From: Perognathus longimembris pacificus
Lineage: Eukaryota > Chordata > Mammalia > Rodentia > Heteromyidae
Length of the DNA stretch: 64,000 nucleotides
Assembly: GCF_023159225.1 (NCBI RefSeq)
Contig: NC_063181.1
Location: 20,796,073-20,860,072, forward strand
Direction of reading: 5' to 3'
Shown: positions 23,940 to 34,770 of the stretch, one piece after another
Position numbering within the stretch: position 1 is the first letter of the stretch
How the letters are laid out: every line of letters starts with the position of its first letter
The notes under the pieces: generated by a model
Seen by the model: the letters and a program-made list of their open reading frames with translations, nothing else
The model's database searches: none
Told to the model about the DNA's origin: nothing
Translations under genes and position numbers: made by a program

Positions 23940-25613
23940 TTTTAATGGTTGTAATATTTTATCCAGTCATTTGTTGTATGGCACCATTTCAAAATACAAA
24001 CATCTTACACATACTGCATATAATCTGATTCTCAAATCTCAAACTGCTGTGTAGAAATGTAGATAATTTTCCATATCAGTTTAAGAAGAAAATATGTAAG
24101 GCATTGTGTCTCATCCCAAACACTCCATTCCCTAAATTACAACTACATGTAATAAAACATTCATTTACAAATTACAAGCTAGCATTTTAATATAAAATTG
24201 CTAAAATATATAAAACCCCCAAACCTTGCTTTCTCCTCATCAAACAATTAATGTGATTGTTAAAATTATTTTGAAGTAAAATGTAAAGTACATAGTCACA
24301 CCATAAACATTTTGTTTATGGTATGAAAAAGCTAATAATACATAGCAATAAATAAATTCTCCTGAAAACTACATACAAATGTGTAAAATAAAACAGCCAT
24401 TTCCTGCAAAAAAAATAGTAGAAGGTAAGAGTCCTAAGGCTTAAGAAAAACTGAAAGAACAGGAGTAGACAGGTTTGAAGAGAGATGACTGCATTAGTAT
24501 TCTCTTGTTACAGAAGTTGAAACTAGTTAGGTGAAGAAGAGTCAACAACTTCAGGGAAACTACCTCACACAGAAAACTCAGTGGAATTTTCCTTTCATTC
24601 TGAGGCTGTTATAAACGAATGTGAGTAGATTTGTTCTAGACAGAAGTAGATGAATGAGATAATAGAAATATGTCAAATTGGACATTAAGGCCTCTGGAAA
24701 TAATTGTGTTGGTATAGTCCTACCACTATGCCTTGAATGTTGTAGGAGAGTAAAGATGCAGCATAAAGAAAAAAATGGGGTTAACTTACAAAATAATATT
24801 ATAACACTACAATTCACACTGGAATTTGCACTGCCCAATATGGTCCAGATCAAGGCCCATTTGTGGGACTTCATGACTTAATTGAAGTATACATCAAAAT
24901 TAAATATAATTTAAATTATAAGTTCCTCCGTGGTATTAATCCCATATCAAGTGCTCTTTGTTTTAGTCATACTTAAAGAATAAATAGCTACTATGTGATA
25001 GAAACATAGCACGAGTGATCCTTAGAAGGCCCAGCCTTTGCAGCTGTTTTAATGAAATGATATGTATTCAATGAAATAAAGGGAAGAGACAGTAGCAAAA
25101 GCAAAAGTATTACACAACATCCATACATATTATCTGTGGTATGTTACCTGCAAATCAGGTGGACAGTGACTCCAAGGAATGTCAAGGGGAATTGCTCTGA
25201 AATGACCTACTTATAGTCAGCAGCAAGCCAAGGCATGCTTGTATCAGAAATAAACAGAAAGGTAGGTGGCTCTAGAGAATCTCTTTTGCTTGGAGATTTC
25301 TGTGGTGAAAAATCATCAAAATACGATGTTTCAATGATTAACAAGTTTGGAATCATGCATTTAAGTGATGTACATGGGTGATACCTGTTCTATTCTAAAT
25401 TTTAAGAAAGTTTTTACTTGTGATTAAATAAATAATTCATGCTTCTTAAAGTAATTCAAGGAATACAATAAAATGTAATAGGAAACTCAGAAACACTTCA
25501 AATTTCAATTACTAGAGATAACCAGTAATGTAACTTTTAATGAGATATTGAATTAAGCATACATACACACATATATGTGTGTACATATACACAATACTAT
25601 TATTTTTCAGTAT
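23940..25613. other. No gene seen
   Basis: AT-rich. Opposing 67- and 98-codon frames at 24578-24881 have no recognisable motif. TA/CA-rich alternating sequence at about 25560-25592. Confidence 0.5.
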
Positions 25614-26190
25614 TTTAAAAATTTAATTTTATTGTGAATGTGATGTACAGAGTGGTTACAGTTACATATGCAAGGTAGTGAGTACATTTCCTGTCAAATT
25701 TGTTGCCATTTTCCTATTTTTCCTTCTTTCCCTCTCCCCTCAAAACTGTATCATTCATTTCCAAAATATTGTCTTGTATTACTGTGGCATCAGTTCACCC
25801 TTTGTTCTTTGCCTCACCACTTTGTTGTTCCCTTTCTTAATTTAGATAAACATATAAACAATATCCAGGGTACCAAAATCAAATACAGTGACAACAGGGG
25901 GTCAAACATAGGGAAAAGAAAGAAAAAGGAAATAACTTCACATAGTACTTTACAAACAACAGCAACAAAGAAAAAGCTCTTGGTTCCCTATCTTGAAGTT
26001 CATTGCACTTAGCATCATCTTATATGATCATATGTACATAGCTTTTGAGCTATTGTGATCCTCTGCTAGGGTTATCCTAGAAATATACTAATTATTACAA
26101 ATGAGTGAAACCAGGGAATTTATGCTTCTTTGGGTCTAGCTTACTTCACTTCATTCATACTTCAGTCATTTTTTTAAAGTCATTTTTGCT
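25614..26190 (-). mobile_element. Old L1 3' end (5'-truncated)
   Basis: Reverse complement carries the L1 3'-terminal block (TGTACAGAGTGGTTACAGTT in plus orientation) and extends to the end of ORF2 (GTGAAGTAAGCTAGACCCAA on minus). It is diverged and lacks the long G-rich tract of the younger family, so it is an older subfamily. Confidence 0.85.
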
Positions 26191-26782
26191 ATAGTATTTT
26201 GTTATAATTTTTTTTCTGGCACTGTCTTTTGGGCATTGGTCTTATTTGGGAGAAGATTCCTTGCTCTCTCCACTAATAAACATAATTACATTGCTCACAT
26301 ATTTCACCAATATTTTGTGTAGGTATTTTTTACCTTTGTATGAAATCAGTCTTAATGTATGTTACTATAACTTGAAATTTTCAACTTATATTATGAAATC
26401 TCCTCTAGAGAACTAATGTACATAAAATTAATTCTTGACAAGCGTACTGATTTACATGAAATAAACATTTCATAGATTTGTCCACAACTTTCCATACTAG
26501 TGTTATAGTTCATATGAAGATCCATGCATACTATAGTAAGATAAATCTTCGCTTCAGTTTAATGACTCACAAATTTCATGTAATGAAATATGTAGATGTC
26601 GTATATTACTACAATTTGTTCACAGAGGATATATGTGTGTTCATTTGTTTGTGATATTTTGATCTTTCATTTTGTTTTTAATAAATAGTTACTACCAGTG
26701 ATGTTTTGACTATATTGCCAAAATATTAAGATATTAAAAACTTAATTATTAAGGCCATACATTAACACAACATGCAGAAGCC
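26191..26782. other. No gene seen
   Basis: AT-rich DNA without supported features. Confidence 0.5.
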
Positions 26783-27040
26783 CATGAAAAAGAGGTCAAG
26801 ATTAGATGATGTCCTAACATCATGATTGGAAGATGGAATTAGGATATTTATAAGAAACGAATTAGGACCTGATCTGGTACCCTGGCTCATCCTTTCCGGT
26901 TCAGGTTGTGGCAAGATATCTCACCAGATTTCTACAAGATGCTGGTACTGAATTCACAGACATCCCAACCTCCAGAATTGTAAGCCAAATAAATTTCTCA
27001 TTAAACATCGGCTCTGTATCATTCAGCTATGGCAGGAGAA
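26783..27040 (+). repeat. Old MaLR-like LTR remnant
   Basis: Contains CCCAACCTCCAGAATTGTAA then GCCAAATAAATTTCTCATT, the typical 3' region of MaLR-type LTRs (CCTCCAGAACTGTGAG...AATAAA). Upstream sequence (GATGTCCTAACATCATGATT) is compatible. Diverged; ends approximate. Confidence 0.55.
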
Positions 27041-27904
27041 GATGTATCGAGATCCTATTTGCAAAGGCTCTCATGAATTTACCTTATCACCAGTTACCCA
27101 TGCAATTATCATGCAAATATTCAATTTTGTTTTATATCAGTTAATGCCAATGTTAATTGAGTATTTTATAACTGGTTATTTATATAGCTTTTATTTTCAT
27201 ATATAACTATAGGTTAAAGTTCAATGAATAATTTTTACACATTTGAATTTTAACCTATAATTTAAAATTTAATGTATTGTTTTTATTCAGGAAGCTTACT
27301 ACCGTTTGATGTTTTGCCTGTTTGGTTATCTTGTGTATTATTTGTCAACTAAAGACCCCTTGAAAATTTGTCAGATTTTGTTTTCATTATAAATACATAG
27401 GACCCCAAAAAACAAATAATTTCTGGCAACTCAACTATACTTCTATTCACCTTATAATTTTCAAGAGTTGGCACTCAGAATAATGTAAATTATATGTACT
27501 AGAATAATAAAATAGGTATTCCTAAAGAATTGAAATGATAATATAAAACTGTGTTATTAAATTATATGCACTGCAAGGATATTTTTACTTCTTATATTCA
27601 TATTATATATTTTATATTGTAATTTAAAACTTTAATATTTTACTCTAGTAACATCTATTTTCATTTTTAACTAAAATTTCCTTTTAGACTTTAAAATATT
27701 CCCTGTTTTATGTATACCTTTTCTATAGATTTCAAATAAATCGTCCAAAAATGTTGTGTGGTCTTATTTATACATTGTTTAATTCATGCAAAATACATTT
27801 TTGCACATGATATGAGGTAGAGCTACATGAATTTGTTTCCAGTATGGTTGTATTGGTGCCAGCCATGGTTATTTCCTTAATGTAAAGAAATGACTGTTTC
27901 TCTC
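27041..27904. other. No gene seen
   Basis: Very AT-rich DNA with no recognisable features. Confidence 0.55.
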
Positions 27905-27991
27905 CTTCTTCTTCTTCTTCTTCTTCTTCTTCTTCTTCTTCTTCTTCTTCTTCTTCTTCTTCTTCTTCTTCTTCTTCTTCTTCTTCTTCTT
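27905..27991. repeat. (CTT)n microsatellite
   Basis: About 29 perfect CTT units. On minus this gives the Lys-rich run of an artefactual open frame. Confidence 0.97.
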
Positions 27992-28041
27992 GTTCTTCAT
28001 TTTGTTCATTCTCTCTTTCCTTCTTTTCTTTCTTTCCCCCC

Positions 28042-28241
28042 CCCCTTTTTTTTTTCGCCAGTCCTGGGGCTTGAACTCAAGAGTCGGAGCACTGTTCCTG
28101 GCTTCTTTTTGCTCAAGGCTAGCACTCTGCCAACTTGAACCACAGAGCCACTGCTGGCCTTTTCTATATATGTGATGCTGAGGAAACGAACCTAGGGCTT
28201 CATGTATAGGAGGCAAGCACTCTACCACTAGACCATATTCC
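28042..28241 (-). mobile_element. IDL-Geo SINE inside a pyrimidine-rich tract
   Basis: Minus-strand dimer. The reversed tail is the C/T-run at about 28036-28060. The 5' end reads ...CCATATTCCCA and then passes straight into (CTTC)n, missing the last few bases of the usual ...CAGCCC end. Confidence 0.9.
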
Positions 28242-28242
28242 C

Positions 28243-28487
28243 ATCTTTCCTTCCTTCCTTCCTTCCTTCCTTCCTTCCTTCCTTCCTTCCTTCCTTCCTT
28301 CCTTCCTTCCTTCCTTCCTTCCTTCCTTCCTTCCTTCCCTCCTCCTTTCCTTCCTTCTTTCCTTCCTTCCTTCCTTCCTTCCCTCCTCCTTTCCTTCCTT
28401 CTTTCCTTCCTTCCTTCCTTCCTTCCTTCCTTCCTTCCTGTCTTCCTTCCTGTCTTCCTTCCTTTTTTCTCTCCTTCCTTCCTTCCT
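28243..28487. repeat. (CCTT)n microsatellite
   Basis: About 245 nt of CCTT repeats with a duplicated CCCTCCTCCTTTCC interruption (near 28336 and 28381). It is probably the expanded tail of the SINE at 28488-28675. The minus-strand Gly/Arg/Lys/Glu-rich open frame here is artefactual. Confidence 0.95.
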
Positions 28488-28675
28488 GCCAGGCCTGGGG
28501 CTTAAACTCAGGCTTGGGCACTGTTCCTGAGCTTCTTTTGCTCAAGGCCAGCACTCTACCACTTGAGCCAAAGCACCACTTCCAACTTTTTCTGTTTATG
28601 TGGTACTGAGGAATGGAATTTAGGGTTTCATGCATGCTAGGCAAGCACTTTACCACTAAGCCACATTGCCAGCCC
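28488..28675 (-). mobile_element. IDL-Geo SINE, diverged
   Basis: Minus-strand dimer GCCAGGCCTGGGGCTTAAAC ... CACATTGCCAGCCCA, older than the copies at 17126 and 44068. The (CCTT)n on its left is where its A-rich tail should be. Confidence 0.92.
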
Positions 28676-28866
28676 ATGACTTCTTTGTATATACCAAAAC
28701 TCATACATTCCAAAAAGCTATTTCTAAATTCATTCTTTTCACTCTTCTCTTCCTAAGACTATGCTAATAGTAATTGGATTTATTTATAGTAGTTTTGTTT
28801 TCCATTTACATAAATTACATTATCAATACTAGATACTTATTACTTAATATAAACTCAGAACTTTAT

Positions 28867-28966
28867 TATTTTTAACTCTATTTATTTTGTCTTTTCTTTT
28901 TTAGTACTGGGGATCGAACCCAGGATGTTTCACTTGCTAGGCAAGCCCTTTGCTACATCCCAGCCC
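28867..28966 (-). mobile_element. Stand-alone ID-like monomer SINE
   Basis: Only the tRNA-like monomer is present, with no Geo half: minus strand reads GGGCTGGGATGTAGCAAAGG, GCTTGCCTAGCAAG, then a B box GGTTCGATCCC and CAGTACTAAAAAAG, followed by an A-rich tail. A perfect 15-bp duplication AACTCAGAACTTTAT lies at 28852-28866 and 28967-28981. Pol III A and B boxes look intact. It is not a functional tRNA: the downstream tail and target-site duplication mark a retroposon. Confidence 0.93.
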
Positions 28967-28981
28967 AACTCAGAACTTTAT

Positions 28982-29405
28982 ATTTTCAAATCACAATACT
29001 GTTATAAACATAATTAGAAATTTAAAGTAATAGTATTTTCTCTGATTTCATTTTATTTGTACTGAGATCTTTCATTTGTAATTGCTATTAATTACTTGTA
29101 CAAAAGTGTTAAATTATGTTTAGTCTTTTATCACATTTATTTGATTTTTAGTCAGTGGTAACCTACTTAAATAAAGGCTCATGTAACTTAATATGCTTCC
29201 TTATTTTAAGAATCTCTACATCAGGAAAAATACATTAAATAAAAGTAGCTAACAGCTAGATATTTTTAGTAATTATATTTAAATATAAATTAGGTCACTT
29301 GGTTAATTATTCAGTCCAACTTTTATATACATTAATCTTTTTTAATCTACTTATGCCAGCCTGCACAGAAAACTCTGTGAAACTATATCAGAATATAACT
29401 ATGAA
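28982..29405. other. No gene seen
   Basis: AT-rich DNA. Confidence 0.5.
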
Positions 29406-29410
29406 ACACA

Positions 29411-29465
<55 letters not shown>

Positions 29466-29469
29466 ACAC
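29406..29469. repeat. (CA)n microsatellite
   Basis: About 30 CA units with TA interruptions. Confidence 0.95.
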
Positions 29470-29589
29470 CAGCCACTGGGCTACATGTGTTCCTCAAGTG
29501 GTACAGTGCCAACTAAATAAGAAAGATAGAATAAAAGCAAGTCTATGAGTTCAAGTTTTGTTACTGTCATTACAAAAAGAAAAGAAAAG

Positions 29590-29830
29590 AAAAAAAGATA
29601 CTTGTTGGTGGCTCAAGCCTGTAATCCTAGCCACTCAGTAGGCTGAGAACTCCAGTTCAAAGCTATCCTGAGCAGGAAAATCCATGAGACTCTTATTTCC
29701 AGTAAACCAGAAAACTGGAAGTGGCTCTGTGGCTCAATTGATATAATGCTAGCCTTAAGCTAAAGAGCTCAAGACAAACTCTCAGGCCCAGATTTCAAGC
29801 TCCATAACCTATAAAAATAAATAACTAAAC
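29590..29830 (+). mobile_element. B1-like + Geo composite SINE
   Basis: The left part resembles a 7SL/B1-type monomer (GGTGGCTCAAGCCTGTAATC then CTAGCCACTCAGTAGGCTGA), followed by TGAGACTCTTATTTCC. The right part matches the Geo monomer (GAAGTGGCTCTGTGGCTCAA ... GCTAGCCTTAAGC). It ends in an (AAATA)-type tail. This is a different pairing from IDL-Geo, and it is moderately diverged. Confidence 0.75.
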
Positions 29831-31590
29831 AAATAAGGAACTCATTAGAGTATAAGCACTAAGGCCTTTCAAATAATGTCTACATCACCAAACAAAACAA
29901 AATGTCTTAATGGATCTAAAATAATCTAAAATGTGCAATAAAATCGCAAGAAAGTCTATTATAATTGGTGTAGATGTCAAAGGGAAATTGAGATTGAGAT
30001 ATTCTGAATAACATAGGAATACTTAATTTTACATTTAAGAATTTTTTATTATTCCATACTCATTACTAGTAGAAGTAATGCTAAAATAAATGTACCTTCT
30101 TTTTTCTCTATTTTAATTGACATAGTTCATAGTGAAACAGAACCATCCAGATGCATACATGTACTTCTTGGAACACACAAAAGATCAGCCTCTATACATC
30201 TTGAAGAATACCATTAAAATTATTACTTTATGCCTACAACACTATCTAGGAAATTTATACAAAATCATTTGTCAAATACAGTAGGTTTTTACCAGAATTT
30301 GTAATTTGGCTGATAAATACCTCAAGGAAGATGAAATTGATGAAAAGCTAAGCACTTTAACACCATGACTGATATATTATGAGAGTCAACTGCCATAACA
30401 TGATGGGATGAGTTTTGAGTCTCAGATTTTTCCCCTAATGTAACATGTAGAGTCATTAATGAGAAAAATGAATAAAGAAAAACATGGAAAATATAATTTG
30501 AAATTATACTTCTCTATACACAAATTATCTTTGAATGCTTGGGTTTTAATTTAAACATTATGTCGTACATTCTAATTCGGTAATGCAGATGTATTAATTT
30601 GAATATAAAATAATTTAAATTGCATATTATAAACCAAAATAAGCTCCCTAAATTTTATGCTGTTTTTCCCCTGTAACTGTGCATATTCCTATGAATACAA
30701 ATATCCACTATACCAGTGATTTTTTAAAGTTCTATAGTGTAGCATAGTACTAGCATGAATTAAACTCACAAGATAAAGTTTTTTTTTTATTAAGAATAAA
30801 TGTATGGAAAGCATAGTACCCTCATTAATTCTTGGGGGTAAGTTAAGATGGCAACCGACTTTCATTTTGTCTACTAAACTTGCATCCATATGACCCATAT
30901 TACATCCATATGATACCTCTAATATTCAGTCAAAGAACATTGTCTCTATAGAATGCAGTACACTCAAATCCATAATCACCACAAAGATAATATGACAGGT
31001 TTATGATGTTGAGTAGATGACAGTCACTAAAAATTGAGGTAAACTATGAAAATTAAGAAAAGAAATACATTATGTTGAATTGCCTCCCTGTTTCTATTGC
31101 AACTTCCTCAGGATACCCTAGTTATTCTCATGCTTCTTTTCCTTCATTGGAAAACATACTCATAGTCAGCTTTGAGTTGGAAGAAATAGTTTTTGATAGT
31201 TAGGCCTTGCATGGCCTTCTCTTTAAAAGATTTGACATCTCCTATCACTTATCAATTGTTTTTTGGTTTTGAGGTCTAAGAGGATGAATTGATGACTGTT
31301 TTCCTACTACTGTGTTCTCATTTTCTGTAACAGCACTTGCCAGTTGTTATGTGCCCAATAAATATATTTTTAGAACTGAATACTCAGTGAACATTGAAAT
31401 ACTGCTTGAAATAAAATACGGAGAATTGGAATACTACATTGCAAAAAATAAATAAAAAACAATGGAAATAACAGCAGAAGACCTGGAAATCTGTTTTGAA
31501 TATAATCTTTCTTTCATTGTAGTTTTATAATGAAATGAAGGCTACCTGCAGGAATTCTCTACTTCTGTTGACTTAGAAAGTGAGAGCATC
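29831..31590. other. No gene seen
   Basis: AT-rich DNA without supported features. A 69-codon minus-strand frame at 30689-30898 shows nothing recognisable. Confidence 0.5.
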
Positions 31591-32086
31591 TATATCATCT
31601 CACCCATGACAAATGTATGTAAGTTACAAAACTATATTCATCATATCAGATGATGATAAACGAAATGAACACCAACATATGGAAACAAGAGGTTTATCAT
31701 TATTGTTGTTATTTTAATGTACTATTTGAAATTATTTCTTTTTCTTTCATTTCCCTTTCGTATGTTTAACCCCTGCTGTCACTGTATTTAATTTTGGTAC
31801 CTTGGATATTGTATATATGTTTATCTGAATTAGGGAAGGGAAGGGGGACATCAAAATGGTAAGACAAAGGACAAAGAGAAAACCAATGAAACAGCAATAC
31901 TCATAAGACAATATGTTGGAAATTAATGGTACAATTAGGGGCGAGTTAGAGGGAGGGAAAGTGGGAGAAAATCAGGGAGAGGGTAACAAGTTTGACAAGA
32001 AATGTACTCATTGCCTTACCTATGTAACTATAACCCTTCTCTCTGTACATCACCATGACAATAACATTTAAATGAATAAAAACTAT
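31591..32086 (+). mobile_element. Old L1 3' end (3'UTR)
   Basis: Contains the L1 3'UTR signature in sense orientation: a purine-rich block with AGGGAAGGGAAGGGGGAC-type runs (31832-31850), then GACAAGAAATGTACTCATTG, CTGTACATCACCATGACAAT and an A-rich end. Older and less G-rich than the L1 at 14288. Confidence 0.82.
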
Positions 32087-32148
32087 GTACACATAAAACC
32101 AAATAATTAAGCACAAGTAATTATATAAGTTTTGTTTCCAATATGCAA

Positions 32149-32206
32149 ATATATATATATAATAGACATATATACACATACAAACACACACACATACACA
32201 CATACA
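32149..32206. repeat. (TA)n/(CA)n microsatellite
   Basis: TA array followed by interrupted CA array. Confidence 0.9.
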
Positions 32207-33021
32207 ATTTTGGCTAAGGTGCTTAAAAGAGACATGTAGTGTGTAATTGACTCTCCTTTTTTAACATGTCATTGTATTCAGTTACAGTGCAAATCAAACA
32301 GTTGGATTTTTGCTATGCAGTTAGCATGGCTTTTTTTTTTTTTAGACTCTAAATGTTGTGCTCCACTGTTCTCCCTTTTTGTCATAAGTGAAACTTCAGG
32401 TCGAGCATTTATACAGAAACATTTATTGACGATCTCGCTAGAAACACTATGTTTCTTCTTAAGAACTTACTTATCACTTTCTTCTCTTGCACTTTTATTT
32501 GCGAAATGTCCCCTTTTAAATTCTAGTGTAATTGATTTGGAAGGAGAATATGTTGAAATTGATATTCTACTAGCAGATAAAAAATTCAGTACTCAGATCT
32601 CCTGGGACAGTATGCCAAGTCAGGCATAGTTAATAATCTTAAAATACTATTATATTTCCAGATGTCACACTATCATTACAATATATTCATACTTGCTCTA
32701 GAGCTCCGGATGCTTCAAACATGATCTTACTGTCTCAGCCACATGTTCCTATGAATATGTACCATCAAGGTCTGGGTTAGATTTTACTACATATGTTATA
32801 AATACTAAAGTACATTGTTATGTCCATAAAAGTTAGTTGACCTTTAAAAAGTTAATAATATGGGAATATATACTTACCACTGCAGCTATTTTTTTCTACT
32901 GAGTTTTGTTCTTTTATATAGATCTGTATTTCCAACTTACACAAAATAGTTTATTATAAAATTGTTTCTTGCAAATTTCCTCTTGTAAGACTTGAGGTTT
33001 TACAGTTTTTATTTTTTGTTG
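32207..33021. other. No gene seen
   Basis: AT-rich. The T-run at about 32330-32343 suggests a reversed poly(A) tail, but no family or source mRNA is recognisable next to it. Confidence 0.45.
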
Positions 33022-33035
33022 TTGTTGTTGTTTTT

Positions 33036-33285
33036 TGTGGGCTGAGTGGCAAGAGCATTTGCCTTGTATACGTGAAGCCCTCGGTTCAGTTCCCCAGCAC
33101 CACATATACAGAAAATGGCCAGAAGTGGCGCTGTGGCTCAAGTGGCAGAGTGCTTGCCTTGAGCAAAAAGAAGCCAGGGACAGTGCTCAGGCCCTGAGTC
33201 CAAGCCCCAGAATTGGCAAAAATAAATAAATAAATAAATAAACAAACAAACAAACAAACAAACAAACAAACAAATAAATAAATAA
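33036..33285 (+). mobile_element. IDL-Geo SINE with damaged A-box region and (AAAT)n/(AAAC)n tail
   Basis: Plus-strand dimer starting GTGGGCTGAGTGGCAAGAGC. The usual GGGCTGGGAATATGGCCTAG is shortened to GGGCTGAG, a deletion of about 12 nt in the A-box region. B box GGTTCAGTTCC follows, then a well preserved Geo half. The tail has expanded into AAAT then AAAC then AAAT repeats. Confidence 0.93.
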
Positions 33286-33387
33286 AGACAAGAAAATGTC
33301 ACAATATGAATCCCATTATTTGAAAAAAAAAGACTTTTTGTGTAAAATTATTGAGGCTTGACATTTTTTTTAAACTTTTTTTCTTTT

Positions 33388-33575
33388 TTTTAAAGTTTTT
33401 ATTATAAAACTGATGTACAGAGAGGTTACAGTTTCACACCTTAGGCATTGGATACATTTCTTGTACTGTTTGTTACCTTGTCCCTCATACCCCCCTCCCC
33501 CCTCCCCCGTCCCCCCCTGAGGTGTTCAGTTCACTTACACCAAACAGTTTTGCATGTATTGCTTTTGTTGTTGTT
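33388..33575 (-). mobile_element. L1 3' terminal fragment, main family
   Basis: Reverse complement matches the 3'UTR of the plus-strand L1: ACTGATGTACAGAGAGGTTA, CATTTCTTGTACTGTTTGTT, a C-rich tract (33490-33520, G-rich on minus) and ACACCAAACAGTTTTGCATG. Strongly 5'-truncated. Confidence 0.88.
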
Positions 33576-33810
33576 TCTCGTACATTTCTTGTTCTACTTG
33601 TTACCTCCTCCTCATTTACTCCCTCCCTTCCTCCTTCCACTCTCCCAACAAGAGTTGTGCAGTTGGTTTATACCAAATGGTTTTGTAAGTGTTGCTTTTT
33701 GAATGGTTTGTCTTTTTGTTCTTTGTCTCTCGATTTTGGAGTGGTGTTTGTGTGAGATAATTGGGTATTGGATAATTACTCTGACAAATATTGGACATGA
33801 CTTAAAACAG
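33576..33810 (-). mobile_element. Older L1 3'UTR fragment next to the previous one
   Basis: Repeats the same order of landmarks (CATTTCTTGTTCTACTTGTT, a pyrimidine-rich block, CCAAATGGTTTTGTAAGTGT, TCTCTCGATTTTGG) and so is a second, older L1 3' end. The younger fragment probably inserted into it or beside it. Confidence 0.75.
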
Positions 33811-34438
33811 ATCAATTTTATTTTGGAATTTGGTTTCAGAGATTCAATTTAGGGTTGGTGGCACCACTGCTTCTGGACATCTAGTGAGGCTAACCATCAT
33901 TGAAGAAGTTCCTAGAGAAGGACAGCAGTCAAAATATGGGTTGTTAGTGGGTAGAGCAGTGAAAATATGTACTCTTCAAGAATAGTCCTTCAGAAGCCCA
34001 CTCCCACAAGCTAGGCTTCACCTCTCTAGGTTTTCAAAATTTCCAAACTCTCAATATATCAGCTTGTTGGCCACAATTCATATACAAAACATAATGATCA
34101 TGTTCTATATTTTGACTGCTTCTTTTTGGTTTTTTTGCTTGTTAGTTTTTTCAGTTGGAATGGTAGTTCAAGCCAGTAGTTGAACACGGAAATCGGTTGT
34201 CAGTGGAAATTCTAAGCAATAAATATTACCATGAATCTAATTAGCATTAGATCACAATTGAAGACTTGCACCATTAAGGCAGTATTCCAAGGATTATGCA
34301 GAAATCTTCATGTATGAGAGATTGGGTCTAATAACCTAATTTCACCTGTCACTTCCTCAATGTTAGCTGCTATGGCGTACCTACCTAAGTTTCCTTTGTT
34401 AATTTATAAGTCCCTTTCAAATCCATTAATTTTATTAC
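33811..34438. other. No gene seen; possible unclassified old repeat
   Basis: About 33830-34100 has a moderately balanced composition that suggests an old interspersed repeat, but I cannot name a family. No coding region. Confidence 0.4.
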
Positions 34439-34770
34439 TTTTTTTTTCAGATTAGGAATTTAAAACTTTTATTCTTCATGCTATTTGTAAACAAGGCACT
34501 ATTTAGATCTTTTGCCAAGACTCATTATTTGTCCCTACTTGACTTATTTCCAACCTGAATGAGACATTAGGGACATTTAACTGGTCTTCTTTGATCTCCT
34601 CTATAAATTCTCTGCCAGATAACATCTGTGGAAACCAGTGATTTCTCCTCTCAATGAATTCTCCAAATTCTTCTTTGTGATATTTATTCATGAATAGAAT
34701 ATCCCGTTGATTAGAAAAGTCCTTATTCACAAATTGTATTAAGCCATATTTCATTATTCAATACACTGGT
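34439..34770 (-). pseudogene. Probable processed pseudogene, source gene unidentified
   Basis: Read on minus, there is an 83-codon open frame (34503-34754) with a protein-like composition (contains HKEEFGEFIERRNHWFP and EEIKEDQLNVPNVSFRLEIS), then a stop. An AATAAA signal follows (complement of 34468-34473), and about 20 nt later an A-run (complement of about 34439-34447). A 3'UTR with AATAAA and an adjacent A-tail in genomic DNA is the mark of a retroposed mRNA 3' end. I do not recognise the protein. The 5' limit is a guess, and no clear target-site duplication was found. A chance ORF next to an A-run remains possible. Confidence 0.5.

Noticed and set aside
24578..24881. Overlapping frames of 98 and 67 codons on opposite strands
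   Set aside because: No domain, and neither strand has a supporting signal.
27869..28713. Open frames with long Lys or Lys/Glu/Gly/Arg runs
   Set aside because: Produced by (CTT)n and (CCTT)n microsatellites joined to SINE sequence.
28867..28966. tRNA-like sequence with A and B boxes
   Set aside because: It is a tRNA-derived SINE monomer with an A-rich tail and target-site duplication, not a tRNA gene.
33220..33290. Regular short tandem units that could suggest a CRISPR-like array
   Set aside because: They are AAAT/AAAC repeats in the tail of a SINE, with no spacers.
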